Source: an uncultured Clostridia bacterium
GTDB lineage: Bacteria > Bacillota > Clostridia > Oscillospirales > Acutalibacteraceae
Reading direction: 5' to 3'
Length of the DNA: 6,523 nucleotides
NCBI GenBank assembly: GCA_937875885.1
Contig: CALEIO010000141.1
Coordinates: 1 to 6,523, forward strand
Positions 1 through 6,032 of the stretch are shown here, piece by piece. Position 1 is the first letter of the stretch. Every line of letters starts with the position of its first letter. The translations under genes were made by a program, and so were the position numbers. The notes beneath the pieces are model-generated. The model was not told the DNA's origin. It searched no databases and saw only the letters and a program-made list of their open reading frames with translations.

Positions 1-131
1 CCCTCAAACCAGGAGAAAGTCATAGATGTCAGAAGCAGCACAAGCTCTAGAACTGCCACCATAGAGAGTATAATATTACGGATTCTCTTGGTGTCCTTTT
101 TTACTTTTGGAGCAAAATGTCTGCCTTTCAT
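1..131 (-). CDS. SipW-type signal-segment protein, N-terminal fragment (runs off left edge)
   Basis: An ATG at 131-129 opens a frame that stays open to the window edge and gives about 43 visible residues. A very strong Shine-Dalgarno (AAAGGAGGG, complement of 138-146) sits six bases upstream, so this start is secure although the visible piece is short. The translation begins MKGRHFAPKVKKDTKRIRN, a highly basic cytosolic stretch. A hydrophobic helix (about residues 20-38) follows, ending in TSMTFSWFEG. This T-F-[AS]-W-aromatic exit matches the two genes upstream (ATFAWLS and VWAWYVG) and the SipW-cognate signal class known from TasA-like secreted proteins. The gene lies 46 bp downstream of the 731-residue gene with no terminator between, so it is probably the next gene of the same operon. 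The ectodomain is outside the window, so the function is unknown. A membrane-anchored or SipW-processed surface protein is inferred. Confidence 0.8.
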   Translation of the reverse strand, partial: MKGRHFAPKVKKDTKRIRNIILSMVAVLELVLLLTSMTFSWFE

Positions 132-137
132 ATTATA

Positions 138-146
138 CCCTCCTTT
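138..146 (-). promoter_or_regulatory. Strong Shine-Dalgarno site for the left-edge gene
   Basis: Read on the minus strand this is AAAGGAGGG followed by TATAAT and then ATG. The match to the 3' end of 16S rRNA and the spacing of about six bases are near ideal. It fixes the start of a gene of which only about 130 bases are visible. The TATAAT between the site and the ATG looks like a -10 box, but its position right at the start codon makes a promoter role unlikely. Confidence 0.75.
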
Positions 147-177
147 CTGGTGTAGTAGTTATAGTTGTTTTAAGGTA

Positions 178-2373
178 TTAGTACCAATCACCCAGCATAT
201 AGTAGCCATCGTCGGCGTAATCTGTGATTACAAACAGATTCTTTGTGCCGTATGAGGACTTGTCGTCTGTTGTCTGATTAAATACACAATCCCATCCGTC
301 AATCCAGTTCATAGCCCAGCTGTCATATCTGGTGAAGATTACACCGGGACGATAGTTTGTGAATGAACCATAAGTTTTGTCAGCGTTTGCATAGAAGCCA
401 ATGCCATCGTACAAGGTAACATTCTTGATGTCGTTTGTACGCTTGTTTCCGTCGCCGTTATCACTGAAGATAAGACAGTTAGCTTCCATAGGAACTTCTG
501 CTTTGTAGATATCCTGACCATAGCCGTTTTTGTGGGAATATGTCATATCTATGCCCGGCCAGGATGTAAGGTTGGTTTCAGAACCATTTTTGTTAATCCA
601 ATAGTAAACCTTGGGAGTTTTCCAACCCTGTGAGTTTGTGAAGTAAACAGTAGCAGTATTGGGATTTTCATCCACCATATTGCTCTTCATAAGCTCGGGA
701 GGAACAGCAGCTATGTAGTGACCATTGTCAGATTTTGCATGCATACCAACCCAGGATATGAAGTCTGATTCTGTGTCAAAGAAGTAGCTTGCCAGTGTTT
801 CACCGTCTTTGAAGTTTCCGTGAGTATGAGCATCCAGGTATATAAGCTCATCACTCCAGTAACCCGTACAGTTAAGGTCATCGTCAAAGTACATAGTGTA
901 ATAGAGATTATCACCACGAGTTGTTTCCCAAATGTAGTCAGGATTTTCGATATCCATAGGTGTATCGTCATTAAAATCATTAGTGTAATACATATAGATA
1001 TCAATATCTTCTACCTGAGAGGGAATGTTGATTTTCCAATCTGTACGGTTGTGATGATAACTTAACTTGAAGTTATTATAGATTTCATCTCCGTTACCAT
1101 CGATTGTAGTGAAAGCAACGTGAACTACGTAAGGCGCCAGAGCATTTTCGTGTTCACTATCATAATTGTTTACATAGATAAAGCCGTCAGGTGTACCATC
1201 AAAGAGAGTGATGGTGGTGGGGGAGAATGTGTCGGACCACATACCTGCGCTGTGACCAAATGCGTTGTAGGTCTTACAGCTGCCTAGTGCACCTGCTTCC
1301 CAGTAGTTCCACTCCTGCTCATCAGAAGCCTGAGTTTCCGGATTGTATCGTACAAATCTGAGGTTTGTGGCTGTTTCGGGAACTTCGCCATACCAGGTGT
1401 AGTCATTAGCGTAGTTAGCTGATTTTGTCAGTGAGTGATGATTGCCTTCTTCATCAATGGCAAATACATAACAGCCATCGTGGTCAACCCATTTTTCAAG
1501 AGTGAAATCCTTGAAATAAACAATATTCATTGATTCGTAAGTTGTGGAGAATTTAATGAATATTTCAAGGTCATCTGCCTCCAGTACATTGTAGTCATCT
1601 GTACAATGAGGATCAGTGCCTTCAAGCCAGATGTTTACTGTAATGTGCAGGGGTATTCCTGCTTTTAACTCAAAAAGCACGTTGCCGTCGCCATTCTGTG
1701 CATATTCACTGATGGCATGGGGTCTCTGGTCAATATTATTAGCATGAGAAAGTACGGAACCATCAGGGTTTATACTTGCAATAGCTTTGTAATGACCTTT
1801 GTTGAAGTTGTTTTCTGCATATTCGCTGGAATATGAGTTGTCAAATACAACCGACTTGCCTTCAGGGATATTCTCAATAAAAGCAACGCGGATTGAATTT
1901 GCTGAAGTCTGCTTTGAACCTGTATTTTTGATATAGCTATCGTTTGAAAGCCATACACTTGTATCATCTTCAGAAGAGAGTGTGATCTCTCGGGAGATAT
2001 ACTTTTTGTTTTTATCAAGAGCGGTTGCCTGACGGAAGATGTATTCATCGTCTTCCTGAATTCCATTGGTGAAATCTCTGTCGCCGTCACCATAAGCTGA
2101 AAGAGGGAAGAAGAAGTTTCTGCCGTCATAACTGGAGCATTCTGTAAGCACACAGTCGCTGGGAATCTCCATCTGACCCTGGTTGTTGTTGCCTTCACCA
2201 TAGTTCATATTAAGACCGGTGTCGGCTGTGACAGTGATAAAATCACTTGTGTCAACCTTGGTGCTGACTTTTGTAGACAGCCAGGCAAATGTTGCAGAAA
2301 TAAGAAGCATCATAATCATAACAAGTGCAACCACAGACCTGATAAGCTTATTAAGTTTTGCATTATATATCAA
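178..2373 (-). CDS. Large exported protein: SipW-type signal segment, TasA-like ectodomain, CBM26-like module
   Basis: 731 residues starting at TTG; an AAGGAGGTG site seven bases upstream decides this start. Residues 1-12 are basic and 13-30 form a hydrophobic helix ending ATFAWLS, the SipW-cognate signal pattern; cleavage after Ala30 is plausible. Residues 40-277 resemble the preceding gene product in outline (ISREITLSS block, IRVAF block, then TVNIWLEGTD at 246-254) and may form a beta-sandwich. Residues 574-671 look like starch-binding CBM26: TVYFTN, KVYYWI, SWPGIDM, then IFSDNGDGN. Segments 283-381 (to GMWSD) and 386-508 (to GYWSDE) have a similar layout and may be divergent copies. There is no LPxTG or other C-terminal anchor; the protein ends MLGDWY. 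No catalytic domain is recognisable. Inference: a surface protein that binds alpha-glucan or another glycan, or a structural fibre component. The SipW class is fairly sure, the CBM assignment moderate. Confidence 0.88.
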   Translation of the reverse strand: MIYNAKLNKLIRSVVALVMIMMLLISATFAWLSTKVSTKVDTSDFITVTADTGLNMNYGEGNNNQGQMEIPSDCVLTECSSYDGRNFFFPLSAYGDGDRDFTNGIQEDDEYIFRQATALDKNKKYISREITLSSEDDTSVWLSNDSYIKNTGSKQTSANSIRVAFIENIPEGKSVVFDNSYSSEYAENNFNKGHYKAIASINPDGSVLSHANNIDQRPHAISEYAQNGDGNVLFELKAGIPLHITVNIWLEGTDPHCTDDYNVLEADDLEIFIKFSTTYESMNIVYFKDFTLEKWVDHDGCYVFAIDEEGNHHSLTKSANYANDYTWYGEVPETATNLRFVRYNPETQASDEQEWNYWEAGALGSCKTYNAFGHSAGMWSDTFSPTTITLFDGTPDGFIYVNNYDSEHENALAPYVVHVAFTTIDGNGDEIYNNFKLSYHHNRTDWKINIPSQVEDIDIYMYYTNDFNDDTPMDIENPDYIWETTRGDNLYYTMYFDDDLNCTGYWSDELIYLDAHTHGNFKDGETLASYFFDTESDFISWVGMHAKSDNGHYIAAVPPELMKSNMVDENPNTATVYFTNSQGWKTPKVYYWINKNGSETNLTSWPGIDMTYSHKNGYGQDIYKAEVPMEANCLIFSDNGDGNKRTNDIKNVTLYDGIGFYANADKTYGSFTNYRPGVIFTRYDSWAMNWIDGWDCVFNQTTDDKSSYGTKNLFVITDYADDGYYMLGDWY
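349..654 (-). other. CBM26-like starch-binding module within the 731-residue protein
   Basis: Encodes residues 574-675. The order of motifs follows the CBM26 pattern: a first strand VYFTN, Trp584, an aromatic strand VYYWI (589-593), a S-W-P-G-x-D-M turn (604-610), an IYKAEVP strand (622-627), then IFSDNGDGN (635-643). The aromatic residues Trp584, Tyr590, Tyr591 and Trp592 and the WPG turn are typical glucan-contact positions in this family. The call rests on motif reading only. The same fold occurs in surface proteins whose ligand is not starch. Confidence 0.6.
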
Positions 2374-2380
2374 GCGGATG

Positions 2381-2389
2381 CACCTCCTT
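2381..2389 (-). promoter_or_regulatory. Shine-Dalgarno site that selects a TTG start
   Basis: On the minus strand this reads AAGGAGGTG, then CATCCGC, then TTG at 2373-2371. The nearby ATG seven codon-bases later is out of frame. A GTG inside the site runs into a stop within a few codons. The spacing and the in-frame membrane segment make TTG the only sensible start. Confidence 0.8.
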
Positions 2390-2414
2390 GTTATGTTTAT
2401 AGAAATGAATGCAA

Positions 2415-3431
2415 TTATTCTGCAATTTCAGTTGCTGTAAAATCAAGATGAATCTTGTATCTACCTGTAGACAGAGCACGGGTGGTCTCTGTGTCGCAGC
2501 CCTCAAGCCAGATGTTGATGGTTGCTGTAGCTGTGTAGGTGCCATCTTCCTGCAATGTTGTGGTTGCAATGGGGGGAGCAGCGCCAAGCACTTCAACCAG
2601 ATCTTCAGATTGAGTGAGCATAAAGAGTTCGGTTGTGTCACCGGACTTTGTATAATAGTTGTGAATAGTTGTGTTAATAGAAACGTCGTTGCCTGTTTTT
2701 ATGATGTAATCAGAGTCATCTTTTGTAAGCTCAACATCCTTGCGGGGAATGTAAACGTACAGAAGTTCGTTACTGCTGTCAATAGCAGCAAGTCTTAAAG
2801 CACCAACGATGCAGTCGGTAGAAAAATAAACTGTTTCTCCGTTTCTGTGATCCTTTGCTGTAAATCCGCTTAAATTACCAACTTCAAGATGCTCTTTGCT
2901 GGCAAGCTTCTTGTTCTGTGCTTCCGCAGAGGTTGTGAAGGTTGTTTCATCACCAAGATAAATCTTGGAGGGGGTAGAGGTTCTGAAAACGATTTTTTCA
3001 GAAATATAAGCGGTGTTACCTGCATCATCCCAGTTTTTTGTTACATCGGGAGTTCTGTCTGTGGCGGAATTATCATCAGAGAAAACAGGGCGGTAGAAAG
3101 TCTTACCGTCAGAGGTGATATCCTTCATATTCAGCACATCTTTGATAATATTATCTGCGCTGATAAATTTCTGCTGTTCCTCGTCCATAAGGTCGATGCT
3201 TCCAAGGAAATCTGCACCATCATTAAGGGAAATCTCAATACTGTTTGCAGCGGTCATAGTAACCTGAATTCCTGTTGCAGTTGCGGGGTGATCATCGCCT
3301 ACATACCAAGCCCAAACGGATATAACAAAGATAAAAACGGTAGCAAGCAACAAAGATATCTGCTTCAGAAGAAATCTTCTCTTTGGTTCAATATTCAATT
3401 TTATTTTATTCATAAAACTGAATTTTTTCAT
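2415..3431 (-). CDS. Exported or membrane-anchored SipW-type protein, TasA-like ectodomain
   Basis: 338 residues. Residues 1-24 are strongly basic and 25-39 form a hydrophobic helix ending VISVWAWYVG, a variant of the SipW-cognate exit. An ectodomain of about 290 residues follows, with no further membrane segment and no sorting signal. It carries TGIQVTMTAANSIEISL (53-69), ISEKIVFRTS (143-152), GALRLAAID (210-218) and ends with INIWLEGCDTE (306-315) and YKIHLDFTATEIAE. The ISxxI, I/LR(V/L)A and IWLEGxD blocks recur in the same order in the 731-residue product, so the two are probably distant paralogues. This one is the short form without glycan-binding modules. An in-frame stop lies three codons before the ATG. 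The ribosome site is weak and the upstream stop is 11 bp away, so translational coupling is likely. Met7 (3413) is an alternative start. The molecular function is not recognised; a matrix or fibre protein of TasA/camelysin type is inferred. Confidence 0.87.
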   Translation of the reverse strand: MKKFSFMNKIKLNIEPKRRFLLKQISLLLATVFIFVISVWAWYVGDDHPATATGIQVTMTAANSIEISLNDGADFLGSIDLMDEEQQKFISADNIIKDVLNMKDITSDGKTFYRPVFSDDNSATDRTPDVTKNWDDAGNTAYISEKIVFRTSTPSKIYLGDETTFTTSAEAQNKKLASKEHLEVGNLSGFTAKDHRNGETVYFSTDCIVGALRLAAIDSSNELLYVYIPRKDVELTKDDSDYIIKTGNDVSINTTIHNYYTKSGDTTELFMLTQSEDLVEVLGAAPPIATTTLQEDGTYTATATINIWLEGCDTETTRALSTGRYKIHLDFTATEIAE

Positions 3432-3442
3432 TGGACGTTATC

Positions 3443-5866
3443 TCATTTCTTATGGAAATAGATGCCGAATTTCTTCGAGCCGATGTGCTTTGCTGTTTCC
3501 TGGCGATTTTCGTCAGCCAACAGACGTTCGTGTTCTTTTTCAAGCTGACGCTTGATTTCTGCCTGAGCATTGATATCAGCCTGACGTCTTATACGATCGC
3601 ATTCAGCTTTAGCTTCTCTGCGGATCTTCTCTGCAAGCTTGTCGTATTCTTTCTGCTTTTTGTCGAGCTCTTTGTCAAATCTGCTACGCTCGGCGGCAAC
3701 ACGTTTAGCTGCATCTTTTTCTTTATCTTCAAGCTGTTTTTTGTAGCTTGAACGTTCAGTGTCAAAGCTCTTCTGGAGTTTCTCAACCTCTGTAGCGTGC
3801 TGAGCATCTCTTTTGCTGAGAGCTGCCTGATGTTTCTGCTCTTCAAGAGCTATCTTTGCATCAAATGCAGCAGCTGCCTGTGCGAGCTTTGTTTGATTTT
3901 CCTCTGTGAGTGAGCTGATTCTGTTGTCATAATCATTGCGCAGGGAAGAAACTTCGTCAGAATGTTTCTTTGCATCTGCAGAGATTCTTGACTGATAATC
4001 AGCATTAAGCTTATCTGTTTCTGCCTTATGCTGGGCATTGAGAGCTGTAACAGCGGTTTCGTGAGTTGATTTCAGACTGCCGATTTCTTCTTCGTGAGCG
4101 GCTTTAGCTGCTTCAGTCTGCTGCTTAAAGGTGAGGTAGAGCTGTTCTTTGTCTTCCTCGTGAGCCTTTTTGAGGGACTCTGTTTCCTGAATGTACTGTG
4201 ACTTTGCATCCTCAAACTGGGCTTTTACGTCAGTAAGTTCGCCTGAAAGGGAAGTAATCTGTGCATTGTTCTTCTCGATAGTAGCATCTCTTTCAGAGAG
4301 TGTGTTCTTGAGAAGGCCGATTTCTTCAGCATTTTTGTAGAGTTCTTCTCTTGCTTTTTCAATCTCAGCGTTAAGCTGAACGATTGTAGCTTCCTGAGTT
4401 GCAACTGTAGCGGAGAGCGCCTTGTTCTCGTTTGTGAGGCTTTCGCACTCTGCTTTGAGTTTCTCCACAGCTTCTTTTGCAGCGGCAATTGTTTCCAGAT
4501 GCTTTCTGATTTCTGCATCTTTAGCCTCAACCTGAGCTTTAAGCTCTGCAATTTCTGCAGTCTGTGCAGAGATTGTAGCTGCCTGGGTAGCCACAGTAGC
4601 TGTGAGTTCCTCGATTTTTTCTGTAAGGACTTTCTTTTCTTTCTCCAGTTCAAATACCTGATCCTTAAGCTGCTGGATGGTTGTTTCGTGGAGATTGATA
4701 AGTCCTTTCATCTCCGTCATCTTTGTTTCATACTGACGGAGGGTAAATTTAGCGTGGTTAAGCTGAGAGTTCAGGTCGTTGATCTGTTTTTCTCTGTCCT
4801 TGATTTCTTCAAGACGTATCTGAGCTTCTTCAGCACGAACCTGAGCAATTCTCTTCTCAGTTTCTGCAATGATCTGTTCTTCAGGACGCAGAGATTCGGT
4901 TTCGAGTCTTGCATTTTCCTCCAGATACTTCTCGTGGAGCATACGTCTGAGGGCAGGGTTTGTTGCAATGCTTATAACAAAATGTTCATAAGACATTACA
5001 TTGTACATAGCAAGCTGAACTTCTTCGTCCATTTTGCCGGAGTATTCTTTACCCACAATTTCAAAACCGGTCTTCTTGTAGGATGTAATGAAGAGGTAAA
5101 GGTCAAGAGCCTTTTTGAAGTTGGGGTTTTTTGTCATAAGGTTGGTACGCTGAATAGGGGGGCGCACCATTTCTGTGTTGGTGAGAGCACGGATAAGAGC
5201 AGAAGCAGAGAAGTCTGCAAGAACTCTGCGCAGACGGCGTACACGCTGATAGTCAGTAAGTGTGCTTACATCTGCATTGATATCGAATTCTTTAGCTTCG
5301 TGGCTCTCGTTAGCGTATGTCAGCTCAAAGTCAAGCTTCTGATGATTGAGAGTGACGCTACGTGTAAGATGAATTTTCTGATAAGAGTCATTGGGAGCCT
5401 GCTTCATTTCTTTGTATCTGTCGTCTACAAAGCGGGAAGCGTGAACAAGCAGTGTGCGGAGGAAGCGGTTTTCGTAGATGGCAAAGCTTTCCTCACGCTG
5501 AATGTCCAGAATACGCTCGGGAGTTACGTCAGTACCCTCAACTCTTGCAATAAGGTTAGTGTGCTGGGCCAGATGGCGCACAGATTCAGAGGTGATTTTT
5601 CTAGCCTTTTCAATGGGCACGATATCCTCATTCTGAATGATGAATCGACGCTGCTCACGGATTGCCTTATCGATGTAGGGGATAGCATCCTCGATAGCCT
5701 CAACCCAGTCCATATCGATAACTCGGCTGTAGGTTTTACCTGAAAGCTCATCGTTGCCCTGATCATTGTCAGCAAGAGTGCTGTTTATGTACTTATGAGT
5801 GAAATCCCCTTTTAGCGTTTCCTGCATGAGGACAAACGCACGGTAATATTTATTAAAATCAGCCAT
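3443..5866 (-). CDS. DUF2357/McrC-N-like head with a 470-residue coiled-coil rod, no nuclease domain
   Basis: 807 residues. The ATG directly follows an in-frame stop (TAAATG), and AGAGGTGAGG lies about nine bases upstream, so the start is certain. Residues 1-310 form a globular head. FAIYENRFLRTLL (128-140) followed by RRLRRVLADF (210-219) and TKNPNFKKALDLYLFI (245-260) resembles the DUF2357 region that precedes the PD-(D/E)xK nuclease in McrC-like proteins. No D...ExK set follows: from about 313 to 785 the chain is continuous coiled coil. Heptads run 355-558 and 11-residue repeats 558-711, then a highly charged helix; the protein ends KKFGIYFHKK. There is no signal peptide or membrane segment, so it is cytosolic. 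The gene lies 166 bp after an McrB-like NTPase and 11 bp before a SipW-type protein gene. Inference: an McrC-type partner that regulates or is moved by the NTPase, with a long rod replacing nuclease activity. CoCoNuT-type McrBC derivatives are the nearest known analogy. The coiled coil is certain; the DUF2357 call is moderate. Confidence 0.9.
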   Translation of the reverse strand: MADFNKYYRAFVLMQETLKGDFTHKYINSTLADNDQGNDELSGKTYSRVIDMDWVEAIEDAIPYIDKAIREQRRFIIQNEDIVPIEKARKITSESVRHLAQHTNLIARVEGTDVTPERILDIQREESFAIYENRFLRTLLVHASRFVDDRYKEMKQAPNDSYQKIHLTRSVTLNHQKLDFELTYANESHEAKEFDINADVSTLTDYQRVRRLRRVLADFSASALIRALTNTEMVRPPIQRTNLMTKNPNFKKALDLYLFITSYKKTGFEIVGKEYSGKMDEEVQLAMYNVMSYEHFVISIATNPALRRMLHEKYLEENARLETESLRPEEQIIAETEKRIAQVRAEEAQIRLEEIKDREKQINDLNSQLNHAKFTLRQYETKMTEMKGLINLHETTIQQLKDQVFELEKEKKVLTEKIEELTATVATQAATISAQTAEIAELKAQVEAKDAEIRKHLETIAAAKEAVEKLKAECESLTNENKALSATVATQEATIVQLNAEIEKAREELYKNAEEIGLLKNTLSERDATIEKNNAQITSLSGELTDVKAQFEDAKSQYIQETESLKKAHEEDKEQLYLTFKQQTEAAKAAHEEEIGSLKSTHETAVTALNAQHKAETDKLNADYQSRISADAKKHSDEVSSLRNDYDNRISSLTEENQTKLAQAAAAFDAKIALEEQKHQAALSKRDAQHATEVEKLQKSFDTERSSYKKQLEDKEKDAAKRVAAERSRFDKELDKKQKEYDKLAEKIRREAKAECDRIRRQADINAQAEIKRQLEKEHERLLADENRQETAKHIGSKKFGIYFHKK
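3734..4195 (-). repeat. Run of 11-residue (hendecad) protein repeats with a His/aromatic core position
   Basis: Encodes residues 558-711 of the coiled-coil protein. The first position of each 11-residue unit is Y558, H569, F580, H591, H602, H613, Y624, H635, Y646, N657, F668, H679, H690, F701. Positions +4 (I, V, I, V, I, L, I, L, V in most units) and often +7 (Leu) complete the core. Every His in this stretch falls on this one register. The units diverge in DNA sequence, so this is an old structural repeat rather than a recent tandem duplication. Confidence 0.8.
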
Positions 5867-5897
5867 TTAGGATTTCCTCACCTCTTTCAAAAAACTT

Positions 5898-5958
5898 TTT
5901 TATCCTTTCCTGTTAAGGGGAAAGGTGAAATTGCCTTGCGGCAATGACGATGAGGTGT
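5898..5958. repeat. Short palindromic dispersed-type repeat with 9-bp direct repeats at its edges
   Basis: Two hairpins lie side by side: CCTTTCC/GGAAAGG (5904-5910 with 5919-5925) and ATTGCC/GGCAAT (5930-5945) with a TTGC loop. They are followed by GACGATGAGGTGT. This order (CCTTTCC stem, second stem, GA-CGATGAGGTG tail) is one I recognise from a short element scattered in intergenic regions of gut Clostridia. The 9-mer AAAAAACTT occurs at both edges (5889-5897 and 5959-5967) and may be a target-site duplication, though it is A-rich. The element separates the McrB-like and DUF2357-like genes and could act as an RNA-stabilising or attenuating structure between them. Confidence 0.6.
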
Positions 5959-6032
5959 AAAAAACTTACAAACTCAACGTCACAAATATACCGCAAAAAG
6001 TGCATATATAAATGTAATAGTGAAATTTACGA

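Noticed and set aside
132..138. TATAAT box just upstream of the left-edge gene
   Set aside because: It sits between the Shine-Dalgarno site and the ATG, so a transcript started from it would lack the ribosome site. It is most likely just AT-rich spacer.
1..3431. Type IV pilin or sortase-anchored pilin identity for the exported trio
   Set aside because: There is no G/A-F-T-L-x-E prepilin site in front of the helix and no LPxTG with a C-terminal hydrophobic tail in the two complete proteins.
2889..3461. Plus-strand frame of 190 codons
   Set aside because: It is antisense to the 338-residue gene, has low-complexity Cys/Gly-rich translation, no convincing ribosome site and no domain.
4499..5743. 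Long plus-strand open frame (414 codons) antisense to the coiled-coil gene
   Set aside because: It lies fully opposite a well-supported gene with strong start signals. Its translation is Cys/Phe/Leu-rich with no recognisable domain, as expected for the complement of a Glu/Lys/Ala-rich coiled coil.
3443..5866. SMC, Rad50 or myosin-like motor identity for the coiled-coil protein
   Set aside because: There is no Walker A/B, no ABC signature and no hinge between coil arms. The head is N-terminal only and fits DUF2357/McrC better.
5889..5925. Rho-independent terminator after the McrB-like gene (hairpin then T6 on the minus strand)
   Set aside because: The 7-bp stem is followed by ATAAAAAAG before the T-tract, so the U-run is displaced by about nine bases. 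The A6-G-T6 stretch would not form a standard terminator. Partial read-through control is possible but not supported.
5968..6032. Promoter for the coiled-coil gene (TATATT and TATATA boxes on the minus strand)
   Set aside because: AT-rich -10-like boxes exist, but no TTGACA-like element lies at 16-18 bp from either. The region is simply AT-rich.
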